Positions 16,601 to 25,696 are shown, counted from the first letter of the stretch. The stretch is 64,000 nucleotides of DNA from Fuerstiella sp. (GCA_022447225.1 JAKVAZ010000002.1:124001-188000); one strand, 5' to 3'. A program made the numbers and translations. Notes: generated by a model from the letters alone, not told the origin.

Positions 16601-18118
16601 ATGCAGGTTTCGATATTTAGTACGGAATCCGATTCCAGGTCCACTCTTCTCGCGCTGCGCCTGCATTATTCGAGTTTTTCTTTTCTGCGCGTGTTCGTTG
16701 CGATGTTCTTTCTGGTTTTTGGCGACTCTCCGCTTAGTGAAGCGGAAGACTGGCCGTGGTTTCTTGGTCCTCGACACACCGGTATCTCAGGTGAAACGGA
16801 TCTGGATCTCGACTGGTCCGAAAACAAGCCACCACTCCTGTGGAAACAACAGGTCGGTACAGGGTACAGCGCACCGTCCGTTCTTGGTGACCGACTGGTT
16901 GTGCATCACAGGAAAAAGAGAGTGGAGATTGTGTCATGCCGTTCACTGACGGATGGACAGGAAATCTGGCGGTATGCATACACAAGCGATTTCTCTGATC
17001 CCTACGGATACAACAACGGGCCACGTTGTTCTCCGATTCTGGATGCCGGCCAGTGCATCACGCTGGGTGCCGAAGGCATGCTGACATGTCTGAATTTCGA
17101 CGATGGTCAACTGGTTTGGCAGCATGATCTCAGGAAAAAATTTGAACTGCCGGAATGGTTTTTTGGTGTTGGCTGTTCTCCGATTCTGGATGGCGATCGA
17201 GTGATCGTGCTGGTGGGTGGCCAGCCGGATTCCGGGGTGGTCGCGTTCAACCGGCACGATGGCAGGGTGGAGTGGCAGGCCGGCGGGCGGTCCACCTGGG
17301 ACGGTGAAGTTGACGCGAACAGCAGCGAACCTCACAAATGGACCGGCAGTGAAATGGTCGTCAGTTATTCGTCGCCCATTATTGCCACCATTCACGCTCG
17401 TCGCCATTTGCTGTGTCTGATGCGACAGGGACTGTTGTCACTGGATCCGCAGACCGGAGCAGAAAATTTTCATTACTGGTTTCGCCCGCGCGTTCACGAG
17501 TCCGTGAATGCGGCACGGCCGGTTGTGATCGAAGATCAGATTCTGTTGTCAGCTGCTTACAAGGCCGGTTCCGCTCTCATCAAAGTCAACGCGGATGGCA
17601 AGTCGTATCAGGAGGTCTGGCGAAACAAACGCAACCTTCTTGCCCACTGGTCGACTCCGATTCACACCGATGGTTTCGTCTATGGTTTCAGCGGTCGGCA
17701 CGAGAACGAGGGGGAACTTCGCTGCATTCGACTCAGCGACGGCGAAGTTATGTGGAAGTCGTCCGGCTTTAGCGGCAACCTGGAGGATTTCACCCGCGAC
17801 CCGGAAACCAGGCGAATTATCGATGTCAGGACGCGTGAATTCGTGCCGTTTCCGTACTACGGACGAGGTTCCCTGGTACTGGTGGGTGATCGTTTCGTGG
17901 TACTGGGTGAGCGTGGAACACTGGCCATCGTTGTGGTTGATCCCGAATCTTTTCAGGAACGCGGAAGGTTTTCGATGCCGGAAATTCACTATCCGGCATG
18001 GGCCGCTCCGGTCATTTCCGGTGGAAAATTGTTTCTTCGCAGTGAAGACTGGTTGATCTGTCTGGACCTTCAGAACGGATTGAAACGGGCCGTTTCTCAA
18101 AGGTTCGTCACTGATTGA
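16601..18118 (+). CDS. Secreted PQQ-type beta-propeller repeat protein
   Basis: 505 residues. The N-terminus is long, with a hydrophobic segment at about 24-42 (RVFVAMFFLVF) and probable cleavage before EDWPWFLGPRHTG, the same mature start as the paralogues at 1790 and 53391; an alternative ATG at 16703 would give a shorter signal peptide. Propeller blades are seen, e.g. CSPILDAGQCITLGAEGMLTCL, CSPILDGDRVIVLVGGQ, SSPIIATIHARRHLLCL. The paralogue at 1790 has the motif RCVPLVADG where this one has RCSPILDAG, so the two are close relatives. Role unknown; it precedes the DUF1080-ThuA gene on the same strand by 122 bases and may be co-transcribed. Confidence 0.85.
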   Translation: MQVSIFSTESDSRSTLLALRLHYSSFSFLRVFVAMFFLVFGDSPLSEAEDWPWFLGPRHTGISGETDLDLDWSENKPPLLWKQQVGTGYSAPSVLGDRLVVHHRKKRVEIVSCRSLTDGQEIWRYAYTSDFSDPYGYNNGPRCSPILDAGQCITLGAEGMLTCLNFDDGQLVWQHDLRKKFELPEWFFGVGCSPILDGDRVIVLVGGQPDSGVVAFNRHDGRVEWQAGGRSTWDGEVDANSSEPHKWTGSEMVVSYSSPIIATIHARRHLLCLMRQGLLSLDPQTGAENFHYWFRPRVHESVNAARPVVIEDQILLSAAYKAGSALIKVNADGKSYQEVWRNKRNLLAHWSTPIHTDGFVYGFSGRHENEGELRCIRLSDGEVMWKSSGFSGNLEDFTRDPETRRIIDVRTREFVPFPYYGRGSLVLVGDRFVVLGERGTLAIVVVDPESFQERGRFSMPEIHYPAWAAPVISGGKLFLRSEDWLICLDLQNGLKRAVSQRFVTD

Positions 18119-18240
18119 GAGTCGTACGGGCCGTATACCTGACTAATAACTGTTGCCAGAATCAGCCGGCTGTTGTTGCGGGGAGATGTTTCCGAACACT
18201 TAGTCCTTTTTGTCGAGATTCCGTCTGGAGATTGATTGTT

Positions 18241-19839
18241 ATGAAGTTTTGTACCCGTCTGTTGATTCTTCACGTGCTTGCCGTTGCCGGCTGCTTTGCA
18301 TCGGCTACTCGTGCCGACGACGAATGGCAAAATCTATTTGACGGCAAAACACTCAGCGGCTGGGATGGAGATCCTCGGCTGTGGTCAGTCGAAGATGGAG
18401 CGATCACCGGTGAAACAACACCGGAAATCAGTCTGAAACGAAACAGCTTTATCATCTGGCGCGGGGGTGATGTCGACAACTTCGAGCTCGAACTTGAGTA
18501 CCGCATCATTGGTACCACCGATCCCGGTTCCGCTAATTCGGGTATTCAGTACCGCAGCTTTGAAATCCCGGATTCGAAATGGGGGATTGGCGGTTATCAG
18601 GCTGACTTCGAAGCCGGCGACACGTACTCGGGCATTTTATACGGAGAACGATATCGAGGCATTCTGGCCGAACGAGGACAGTCAACAGAACTGACAGAAC
18701 GCAGAGGGAAATTTGTAAAAACAGTTGTGCAGCAATTTGCCGACAGTGCTGAGCTGCAGAAAAAAATCCGCAAAGACGACTGGAACAGCTACCGCATTGA
18801 AGCCAGTGGATACCGATTCAGACATTACATCAACGGACACAAAACCTCTGAATGTGTTGACAACGACCTCACACAGCGTCGTGCGTCGGGAGTGCTCGCA
18901 TTTCAGATTCATGTTGGTAAGCCGATGAAAGTACAGTTTCGTAACATTCGCCTTAAGAAACTGCCGGCAACGAAACGAGTCGCCATGATTTCCGGGACAC
19001 CCAGCCATGGATTCGGGTCGCACGAACACCGTGCCGGCTGCCTGCTGCTGGCACATGCTCTGAACAACAGCGAGCTTGATATCGAGGCCAGGGTTTATAC
19101 CAATGGCTGGCCAAAAGATGAAAGAGTCCTGGACTATGCGGACGCCATTGTGATCTACGCCGATGGTGGCGCAGGACACCCGGTCAACCAACATCTCGAA
19201 CGACTGGATCAGATTCAGAATCGCGGAGTAGGAATGGCCTGTATTCACTATGGTGTTGAGGTTCCCATCGGGGATTCAGGGGATGCCGTTCGAGACTGGA
19301 TCGGCGGATACTTCGAAACACACTGGTCGGTGAATCCGCACTGGACCGCCAGTTTTGACGGACTGCCCCGTCATCCGATTGCGCGAGGCGTCAGGCCGTT
19401 TACGATTCGTGATGAATGGTATTACCACATGAGATTTGTAAATGAGCTGACCGGTGTCACGCCGATTCTCAGCGATCTTCCTCCGGCTGACTCGCTGATC
19501 CGTAAAGATGGTCCACACAGCAACAATGAATACGTGAGAGCCGCTGTGCTTCAGCGGCAGGAACCACAACACGTGGCATGGGCGCACGAACGACCGGATG
19601 GTGGCCGTGGATTTGGTTTTACGGGTGGCCATTTCCACTGGAACTGGGGCAATGCCAATTTCCGCAAACTCGTACTGAACGCCATTGCATGGACAGCTCA
19701 CGCTGAAATCCCGGCCGACGGGATCTCGTCCAGGCAACTGTCAATTGATGATTTGATTGCTAACCAGGACTATCCGGTTCCGGGCGACTTCAACAAGGCA
19801 CGCATTGAAGCACTGTTGCGGGAGTGGAACGGATCGTAG
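18241..19839 (+). CDS. Secreted DUF1080 (3-keto-disaccharide hydrolase) - ThuA-like fusion protein
   Basis: 532 residues from ATG 18241, preceded by GGAG about 10 bases upstream; a signal peptide covers about 1-25. Domain one (about 28-235) is DUF1080: it begins NLFDGKTLSGWDG and has the concanavalin/laminin-G-like core (SANSGIQYRSF, WNSYRIEASGYRFRHYINGHKT, IHVGKPMKVQFRNIRLK). Domain two (about 240-490) is ThuA-like (glutamine amidotransferase-fold): MISGTPSHGFGSHEHRAG, DAIVIYADGGAGHP, GMACIHYGVE, HPIARGV, GRGFGFTGGHFHWNW. DUF1080 members hydrolyse 3-keto-sugars and ThuA is involved in trehalose/3-keto-disaccharide use in rhizobia, so the fusion fits a periplasmic 3-keto-glycoside pathway. 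Its end lies 5 bases from the end of the convergent next gene. Confidence 0.88.
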   Translation: MKFCTRLLILHVLAVAGCFASATRADDEWQNLFDGKTLSGWDGDPRLWSVEDGAITGETTPEISLKRNSFIIWRGGDVDNFELELEYRIIGTTDPGSANSGIQYRSFEIPDSKWGIGGYQADFEAGDTYSGILYGERYRGILAERGQSTELTERRGKFVKTVVQQFADSAELQKKIRKDDWNSYRIEASGYRFRHYINGHKTSECVDNDLTQRRASGVLAFQIHVGKPMKVQFRNIRLKKLPATKRVAMISGTPSHGFGSHEHRAGCLLLAHALNNSELDIEARVYTNGWPKDERVLDYADAIVIYADGGAGHPVNQHLERLDQIQNRGVGMACIHYGVEVPIGDSGDAVRDWIGGYFETHWSVNPHWTASFDGLPRHPIARGVRPFTIRDEWYYHMRFVNELTGVTPILSDLPPADSLIRKDGPHSNNEYVRAAVLQRQEPQHVAWAHERPDGGRGFGFTGGHFHWNWGNANFRKLVLNAIAWTAHAEIPADGISSRQLSIDDLIANQDYPVPGDFNKARIEALLREWNGS

Positions 19840-19843
19840 ACGT

Positions 19844-21340
19844 TCAGTTGCCAAATTGCAGGGCGAACAGATCCGCATCTTTCAGGCTGCATTTTAACCG
19901 CAGCGGCTGTCCTGCCAGTGCGGACAAATCGGAGCCCGACTTCCAGTGAACGACACGAGAGATTTCATTGCCAATGATTTCAGTACAGTCGTCCAGAGCA
20001 AACCCAGGGAGAGTCTTCCCGGATGAGTCCTGCAGTTCGAAACGGACATCACCAGCAGCTGATGTGGCGAAATTTATCCTGAGTGAGCGACCGGAGAACG
20101 TCAGCAGTCTGGTCACAAATTCACCGGCAACTGCAGTTGCGCGTACAGAGGCGAAGCCGTCGAGTCTCATACTGTAACGTTTCAGGTGAGCCGTCGGCTG
20201 GGCATAATGGTGATTCACGTACAGTGACATTTCAGTCGGACCGGTTTGAACGACGTTCAACGCCGGATAGTTGGCTCGAGACACCCAGTTGCCCAGGCCA
20301 ATCCCAGGCTTCAAAAATCCCTCCAGAAAAGTGCGGTCGTAGACATTACCACCTCGTGATGTCATGAAAACTGAATCCGATGTGTCCTGATAGTATCCAG
20401 GATTGACGTTAAGTTTCTTCGCCTGCCTGTTGGAAACTACCTGCCTTCCCGGAAAGAATCTGGCGGCTGTCGCGACATACAGATGTGGGGCCCGAAAGTA
20501 AGCTGAAGTCTGATTCGTGTATAGATGTTCTTCCGGTGCCGGATGCGGCCCGTGCTGGCCGTCATTATGTATCTGCTTCATCAAAACAGCGGGTGTCCAG
20601 GTTCGAAAGTCAGTGCTGGTCGTGCGGCCGATTCTGCGAAAGCCGTCCGAAACACGGAAGTAACAGACATAACACTGTTCCGATTCCGACCAGAAGGCCA
20701 GATTCTGTGAATCGAACAGATGGGTGTTTCGAAGTTGAACTTCGACCGATGACAGAAAGGCTTTGTCCTGCATTTTTTTCCAATGCAGCCCATCTGCTGA
20801 AACAAGCGCGTGCAGGCCTGTATCGATCCCTCCGACACCCTTGAAGCGTTCACTGGCCGGGGTGTCAGGATTTGTGTCAAGAAACGGAGTGAAATTATGG
20901 GTGACGCCTGGCAGATCGGACAGGACAATGTTGTTGGCCGTACTGCCGTTGAATTCAAACAAACCAAGTTCTGGTTTTGTCCAGTTGATCCCGTCTTTGG
21001 ACTCGGCATAGCACGTGTGCTCTTTTGTACCACCTTCCTGAGAGGTCTCGAAGGTCCCTCGGTAATACATCCTCAGCAAATTCCCGTCACAAATAATGGT
21101 TGTGTAGCCGGCAAAGGGGCCTTCATAAGGTTTGTCGAAGCGGAGCACAATTCCTTCGTTGCGAGGCTGATGCAGCTGTAGACGGCAGTTTGTCATTGTG
21201 TCGATCAAATGTCGGTCGACAAACAACTCACGTCGGGACCCAATATTTATCAGACGACATTCCTTCTGATTCTCCGCATGACTGGATGTTCCGGAAAATA
21301 AAAAACAACATAGCAGTACCTGCGCGTACGGCCGAAGCAT
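19844..21340 (-). CDS. Secreted five-bladed-propeller glycosidase-like protein
   Basis: 498 residues with a signal peptide (about 1-22). Starts RRELFVDRHLIDTMTNCRLQLHQPRNEG, then has repeated blade-like segments (YTTIICDGNLLRMYYRGTF, CYAESKDGINWTKPELGLFEF, HALVSADGLHWKKM, SDGFRRIGRTTSTDFRTWTP), which is the pattern of GH43/GH32-type five-bladed propellers with Asp-box-like D-G-x-x-W motifs. The C-terminal 100 residues form a beta-rich domain. Planctomycetes carry many such secreted proteins. I cannot assign a GH family or a substrate and do not identify the catalytic acids. It lies convergent to the DUF1080-ThuA gene and may belong to the same carbohydrate-use context (inference). Confidence 0.75.
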   Translation of the reverse strand: MLRPYAQVLLCCFLFSGTSSHAENQKECRLINIGSRRELFVDRHLIDTMTNCRLQLHQPRNEGIVLRFDKPYEGPFAGYTTIICDGNLLRMYYRGTFETSQEGGTKEHTCYAESKDGINWTKPELGLFEFNGSTANNIVLSDLPGVTHNFTPFLDTNPDTPASERFKGVGGIDTGLHALVSADGLHWKKMQDKAFLSSVEVQLRNTHLFDSQNLAFWSESEQCYVCYFRVSDGFRRIGRTTSTDFRTWTPAVLMKQIHNDGQHGPHPAPEEHLYTNQTSAYFRAPHLYVATAARFFPGRQVVSNRQAKKLNVNPGYYQDTSDSVFMTSRGGNVYDRTFLEGFLKPGIGLGNWVSRANYPALNVVQTGPTEMSLYVNHHYAQPTAHLKRYSMRLDGFASVRATAVAGEFVTRLLTFSGRSLRINFATSAAGDVRFELQDSSGKTLPGFALDDCTEIIGNEISRVVHWKSGSDLSALAGQPLRLKCSLKDADLFALQFGN

Positions 21341-22040
21341 TAGGACGACTCCTGCTTAATATGCGGGATCTGAAGATTCTCGGACGCCGCCGGACGTTCC
21401 ATTCGTTGCCTGCGATGTCTCGTTTCTGTTTGTGCGTTACGGCAATTGCGGGCTGAATTCTTTGTAAATCGGGACTCGTCTGATTCACAGAGAGTTGATG
21501 TTTGGGGTGTTTTCCTGCTGCCTGCCGTGCGAATCGACTGTATTTGGAGTGATTGTGGTATGCAATCAGGAAACTCAAACCTGTCAGTGTTCGGCTTCGC
21601 GAAATGGTGTTCTTCTGCCAGGCTGCCCGCAGCATGTCTGCTTCAAATCCGCAACAATCGGTACTGGCTGCAGGAAATGCCGTCCCGTATCCGTATGGGT
21701 AATGGTCACTACCACTGCGGTTTCCTGTTTTCCAATATCTTCTTCCTGCATCTGCAGGCGTCGTCACATTGTTCAATGTCATACGCAGATGCGCCGGGCC
21801 ATGACAGCTCTTCATTCCTGGTCAGGAAATGATTGATATCCTCAGCTGTTTTTACAGGTGCGACCAGCGAACGACGCTGATAAGGAGCAATGTGAGCCAC
21901 TCGTTGTGCGTGAATTTAAGAGAATCATTCAGAAGCTGATATTGCTGTGGTGTTGTGATGCCGGCTCCTCTTTGTCCGATCTTTGCTTCGGCCACAGTCT
22001 TCCCGGGATCTCTGCATCCCGGGAGTTCTCTCACGCAGTC
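21341..22040. other. 700-base region without a convincing gene
   Basis: Lies between two minus-strand genes (glycosidase-like and PspA-like). Several overlapping ORFs of 60-130 codons exist on both strands; none has a ribosome site and all are rich in Cys, Trp or Arg in a way typical of non-coding frames. The stretch 21709-21900 (minus, 63 codons, GTG start) is the most protein-like but unsupported. A 9-bp hairpin at 22001-22024 is listed separately. Confidence 0.4.
22001..22024 (-). terminator. Hairpin just after the PspA-like gene
   Basis: Perfect inverted repeat TCCCGGGAT - 6 bases - ATCCCGGGA, 17 bases downstream of the PspA-like stop. No T-run follows on the minus strand, so it may be a 3'-end stabilising hairpin or a weak/factor-dependent terminator. 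Confidence 0.35.
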
Positions 22041-22586
22041 TCAGTTTTCCAGCTGTCTTCGGAGTGCTTTGAGTTCTGCTTCGACCTCGTGTTGTCGAGC
22101 CAGTTGTGACCGGGCAACCGCATGGACAGTTGTTCCCGATTCCTGATGAATTCCAGCCGGTGAACCGGTGACATCGTTCATTCGTCGCAGCGCTTCACTG
22201 TGGCGCGCTTCCAGAGCTTTTTGAATTCGCAGCATATGTTCATGCGTTTTTGCTGCTGCATCGAGTTCAGGTCTGAGTCCGTTAAGAAGGTCTTCCAATT
22301 CGACTTTGCGGGTCAGAGCGTCCCGGGCATCATCTTCCCGACCCGATTCCAGGGCCTGGCGGGCCCGACTGACCCATTGTTCAATCTGTGCATTGTGTTC
22401 ATCGATATCTCGCTGAATTCGGACTCGGTTACGGTCGGCAGTTTGAGCGCTTCGCTGAGCGCCTGATAACCCCTGTTCCATTTCCTGAATTACTTCTCGC
22501 AGAGTGATTTCGGGGTTTTCGGCTCCGTCCAGAATCTCTGTCAGACTGCAGGTCACGATATCGGTCAGACGCGTGAAATAGGGCAT
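22041..22586 (-). CDS. Short PspA/IM30-like protein
   Basis: 181 residues, almost entirely alpha-helical and charged. The beginning (MPYFTRLTDIVTCSLTEILDGAENPEITLREVIQEMEQGLSGAQ) matches the amphipathic helix and first coiled-coil of PspA/IM30, which normally run to about 220 residues, so this copy is short at the C-terminus. Long coiled coil at about 30-125, a short linker with Gly-Ser-Pro, then a last helix (ARSQLARQHEVEAELKALRRQLEN). PspA proteins bind stressed membranes as ESCRT-III-like assemblies. It follows an ECF sigma factor on the same strand after 194 bases, which could point to stress control (inference). Confidence 0.75.
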   Translation of the reverse strand: MPYFTRLTDIVTCSLTEILDGAENPEITLREVIQEMEQGLSGAQRSAQTADRNRVRIQRDIDEHNAQIEQWVSRARQALESGREDDARDALTRKVELEDLLNGLRPELDAAAKTHEHMLRIQKALEARHSEALRRMNDVTGSPAGIHQESGTTVHAVARSQLARQHEVEAELKALRRQLEN

Positions 22587-22780
22587 AGTTGAATCTCAAC
22601 AAACGATGGGTGAGGGCAGGGACGTCCTGCCGTTCGTATGTCAGGGCCAGCGGCAGATAAGAAGACACCAGTCCGAAATACAGGTAGATTTAATCATTTG
22701 ATGCTTCCGCCGGGACCGTCCGCTCGCTGATCCGGTCCTGCTTTCATATGCAGACCCAACGTGGCGGCCGGACAAATGGA

Positions 22781-23398
22781 TCATGTCATTTTTGAAGTCG
22801 TTCCTTCACTGAAGCCGCGACACGACAATTGGTATTTTAGCTTTTCTTTGGCCAGTCGCAGACGACTCTTGGCGGTTGGTAATGTTGTGTGCATCGCATC
22901 AGCGATTTCCGAGAGAGTTAGCGAATTAAAATGATGCAGATGAAAGGTTTCTCGCTGTTCTTCAGGTAATTCGTTCAGGAGATCGTTAACCATGTCTCCC
23001 AGTTCCGACTGAGAGGCTCGATCGGCTGGTGAGACAATCTCAGCAGGCAGCAGTGATAAAATGTCCGTTGTGCTACTATCAGCGGAATCGGACTTGATGT
23101 GTACTCGGCGTACCAGAGCATCTCTGTACGCGCGTCGGGTGTGATCGATCACCAGATTACGGGCGATCCGAAACAACCAGCCACGAAACTGTCCTGTTGG
23201 CAGATAATCCCATGCAGCGCGGTACAGGCGGAGCAGGGTTTCCTGGACCAGATCTTCACTCAGCGTGCGATCGCGGGTATTTCGCAAAAAAAAACCAAAG
23301 AGGGGTCCCTGCCACTCTGTTACAAGTTCGTCGAACGCACGGCTATCGCCCTGTTGCAGGCGGATCATTCGCTGGTCGTCATCGGAGTGTTGAGTCAT
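22781..23398 (-). CDS. ECF-family RNA polymerase sigma factor
   Basis: 205 residues. Region 2 is at about 20-90 (AFDELVTEWQGPLFGFFLRNTRDRTLSEDLVQETLLRLYRAAW, then GWLFRIARNLVIDHTRR), region 4 at about 135-190 (LNELPEEQRETFHLHHFNSLTLSEIADAMHTTLPTAKSRLRLAKEKLK), including the helix-turn-helix. The linker holds a 35-residue variable stretch. It directs RNA polymerase to a small regulon. No anti-sigma factor is encoded next to it: the downstream gene is PspA-like and upstream is the aminotransferase, separated by a strong terminator. Start at ATG 23398, no clear ribosome site. Confidence 0.9.
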   Translation of the reverse strand: MTQHSDDDQRMIRLQQGDSRAFDELVTEWQGPLFGFFLRNTRDRTLSEDLVQETLLRLYRAAWDYLPTGQFRGWLFRIARNLVIDHTRRAYRDALVRRVHIKSDSADSSTTDILSLLPAEIVSPADRASQSELGDMVNDLLNELPEEQRETFHLHHFNSLTLSEIADAMHTTLPTAKSRLRLAKEKLKYQLSCRGFSEGTTSKMT

Positions 23399-23609
23399 GC
23401 GCTGGCGAAGCGAGAGAACATGTCACAGACGTGATTAAGTTTCAACAGCATAACCACTTCTTCCCACAGTGGCACCTGACGAATATTCAGGGTTCTATCC
23501 AGGCTGAACGGTGAAAGCAGATCAATCGGTCATTCACCTTCGGATTCGGATACCGCAGTTTCCCACCGGTCGTCGACGCGGACAGGGTACCACATGACAA
23601 CAAACCATC

Positions 23610-23646
23610 GGGACCTTGTCAGAGTCAAGGACTCTGACAAGGTCCC
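23610..23646 (-). terminator. Perfect 17-bp hairpin terminator after the aminotransferase gene
   Basis: GGGACCTTGTCAGAGTC (23610-23626), loop of 3 bases, and its exact reverse complement (23630-23646). It begins 36 bases after the stop of the aminotransferase gene and is followed on the minus strand by a T/G-rich tract (GATGGTTTGTTG). The plus-strand side ends with TGATTCTATTT, so it could be bidirectional, but no plus-strand gene ends here. Confidence 0.6.
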
Positions 23647-23681
23647 TGATTCTATTTCGGTCACTCATTGTCCTGCAGTGG

Positions 23682-24872
23682 CTAGCTGCTGATGAATCCT
23701 TCAAGGGCATCCAGACCGGATTTTATAATGTCCATACTGGTCGCGAACGATAGACGTACGTAGCCTGGGGCTCCGAATGCATCACCGGTAACGAGGGCGA
23801 CATGGGCCTCATCCAGGAGAGCCGTGCAGAAATCGGAACTGTTATCAACACTGACACCCCCTGGTAACTCGCGTCCAAAATGGCTGCTGACGTTAAAAAA
23901 CGCATAGAATGCACCGCCAGGATCCGCGAAACTCAGACCGGGCATCGATCGAAGACGATTGAGCACGTATTCGCGACGTTCCTGAAACTGCTGCAGCATT
24001 TCGCCGATAGCATCCTGCGGACCATTTAACGCTGCGATGGCAGCATGCTGACTGATACTGCAGGGATTGGATGTCTGCTGACTTTGCAGTCGAGTGATGG
24101 CGGCCGTGACGTTTTGCGGAGCGAGTGTCCAGCCGATGCGCCATCCGGTCATTGCCCATGCCTTACTGACCCCGCCGACAATAATGGTTCGATCTTTGAC
24201 GTCGTCTCCGAAAGACGCAAATGTACGAAACGTGTGGCCTTCGTAGATGAGTTTGTCATAGATTTCATCGGACATCACGATGACATCTTTCTCTACGGCC
24301 ACTCGCGCCAGTGACTCGAGACCATCGACCGAATACACGGCCCCTGTGGGATTTCCGGGACTATTCAGCATCAGCAGTCGGGTTTTATCGGTGACAGCTC
24401 CGCGAAACTGATCCGCCGTCATACAAAACCCGGACTCTTCAGTGGTTTCAACCAGTACCGGTACAGCACCGACGAGTTCTACCAGGGCGCTGTAGCTCAC
24501 CCAGTATGGAGTTGGAATGATGACTTCATCACCCGGTTCACAAACAACTGACAATACGTTGTGAATGGCATGTTTGGCGCCATTGGAAACGGCCACTTCC
24601 TGGGGCAGCCACGTGATGCCATAGTCCCTTTCGAATGCATCACAGACAGACTGCTTCAGTTCCGGAATTCCTGTAGCGGCGGTGTAGTGTGTGTGTCCGG
24701 CTTCGATGGCCTTTTTTGCGGCTTCACATACGTGTGGCGGCGTTGTGAAATCAGGCTCACCGAGCGTGAATTCGAGGACATTCACTCCTTGAGACCGCAG
24801 TTCCCGGGCTTTGGCTGCGGCAGCGATGGTGGCGGACGGTTTGAGCTGATTGACGAGCGTCGACGTGTACAT
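23682..24872 (-). CDS. aspC: Class I pyridoxal-phosphate aminotransferase (aspartate/prephenate type)
   Basis: 396 residues, full length for the I-beta aspartate aminotransferase group (about 390-400). Seen: EFTLGEPDFTTPPHV near the N-terminus, NGAKHAI, PTPYWVSY, NSPGNPTGAVY, MSDEIYDKLIY, the PLP-lysine motif GGVSKAWAMTGWRIGW (Lys about 237) and GYVRLSFATS with the carboxylate-binding Arg. It transfers amino groups between aspartate or glutamate and 2-oxo acids; members also act on aromatic or prephenate substrates. Cytoplasmic. Monocistronic, closed by the hairpin at 23610-23646. The symbol is by family only. Confidence 0.9.
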   Translation of the reverse strand: MYTSTLVNQLKPSATIAAAAKARELRSQGVNVLEFTLGEPDFTTPPHVCEAAKKAIEAGHTHYTAATGIPELKQSVCDAFERDYGITWLPQEVAVSNGAKHAIHNVLSVVCEPGDEVIIPTPYWVSYSALVELVGAVPVLVETTEESGFCMTADQFRGAVTDKTRLLMLNSPGNPTGAVYSVDGLESLARVAVEKDVIVMSDEIYDKLIYEGHTFRTFASFGDDVKDRTIIVGGVSKAWAMTGWRIGWTLAPQNVTAAITRLQSQQTSNPCSISQHAAIAALNGPQDAIGEMLQQFQERREYVLNRLRSMPGLSFADPGGAFYAFFNVSSHFGRELPGGVSVDNSSDFCTALLDEAHVALVTGDAFGAPGYVRLSFATSMDIIKSGLDALEGFISS

Positions 24873-25240
24873 AGATCAAGCTGATGTCTGTGTGAGGTGT
24901 TGACAGATAGATGAAACAAAACTGCACCAGGATATTCCAGTGTTCCACGAGCCCGTCTGAAAGCCCAGTGCCTCAGAAAGCTGAATTTCTTAGGAGTCAG
25001 ACTGTCGTTCGACGTCTGAGAAGACGCGGGTTGTTACTTAGTGCGATGCTCGAATGCTCAACCCTTTACAGGTTAATGATTTGCGATTGACCCGTTTTTC
25101 GAAACCAGCCTAAACTACGAGAAGCGGACGACCGTCCTGAAACGGGGGAATCCGCACTTGTGTTATTGGGGCGGGGAGATTTTGCACAGCGATTCGCCCT
25201 TCACACCTGAGTGCTACTATGTCTCACGGAGGAGCCGAGA
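24873..25240. other. Divergent intergenic region, aminotransferase / H1-like gene
   Basis: 368 bases. Contains the promoter listed at 25087-25116 for the plus-strand H1-like gene and an imperfect hairpin at about 24999-25020 (CAGAC...GTCTG with inner GTCG/CGAC) with no T-run. No gene seen. Confidence 0.4.
25087..25116 (+). promoter_or_regulatory. Sigma-70-type promoter for the H1-like gene
   Basis: TTGACC (25087-25092), an 18-base spacer, then TAAACT (25111-25116). This is 5/6 and 4/6 to the consensus, giving a leader of about 115 bases before the H1-like start. Planctomycete promoter rules are not well known, so this is an inference from the general consensus. Confidence 0.45.
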
Positions 25241-25696
25241 ATGGCTACCAAAAGCACTTCTCGAACAAAGTCGGCTGCTAAGAAGTCAACAGCAAAACGC
25301 TCAACAGCAGCCAAGTCTACCAAAGCCAGGTCGGGCGCGGCGAAGTCCGGTGCCGCCAGGTCGACCGCAAAAAGGGCGACGGCAGCTAAGTCGACCAAGG
25401 CAAAAAGTGGAACAGCAAAGCGAAAGGTTGCCGCAAAGTCAGCGGTGAAGAAGAGCGCTGTAAAATCCACGCCTGCCAAGTCGCCTAAAGCGAAATCAGC
25501 TGCCGCTAAGAAGGTGACCGCCAAAAAGTCAGGTACCGCTAAGAAATCAACCGCTGTCAGGTCCACGAAGGCAAAGAGCGGAGCTGCGAAAAAGACTACG
25601 GCACGTAAGAGTTCATCAGCAAAGAGAGCGACGACGAAGCGAACAACTGCGTCCCGGTCGACCAAGGCCAAATCTGCTGCGTCAAAGAAAAAGTGA
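25241..25696 (+). CDS. Histone H1-like lysine/alanine/serine-rich DNA-binding protein
   Basis: 151 residues from ATG 25241, preceded by GGAGGAG at a good distance; an in-frame start at 25211 lacks this. The whole protein is low complexity: Lys, Ala, Ser and Thr make up nearly everything, in AKKST/AAK repeats like eukaryotic H1 tails and the bacterial HctB/AlgP-type proteins. A longer unit STKA(K/R)SG(A/T)AK recurs near residues 26, 51 and 108, with a variant at 140. There is no acidic residue, no hydrophobic core and no folded domain. It probably coats or condenses DNA, which suits the compact nucleoid known in planctomycetes (inference). It has its own promoter, and a distant terminator at 25880. 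Confidence 0.85.
   Translation: MATKSTSRTKSAAKKSTAKRSTAAKSTKARSGAAKSGAARSTAKRATAAKSTKAKSGTAKRKVAAKSAVKKSAVKSTPAKSPKAKSAAAKKVTAKKSGTAKKSTAVRSTKAKSGAAKKTTARKSSSAKRATTKRTTASRSTKAKSAASKKK

Noticed and set aside
21228-21815. 195-codon minus-strand frame overlapping the start of the glycosidase-like gene
   Set aside because: It overlaps a well-supported gene start in another frame and is rich in Arg, His and Cys without any ribosome site.
24998-25020. Imperfect hairpin CAGAC...GTCTG before the H1-like promoter
   Set aside because: Has a bulge and no T-run on either strand; not convincing as terminator or operator.
25201-25671. Long minus-strand frame (156 codons) opposite the H1-like gene
   Set aside because: It is a mirror of the Lys/Ala/Ser codon repeats, giving runs of Phe, Ala, Val and Asp; it has no ribosome site.
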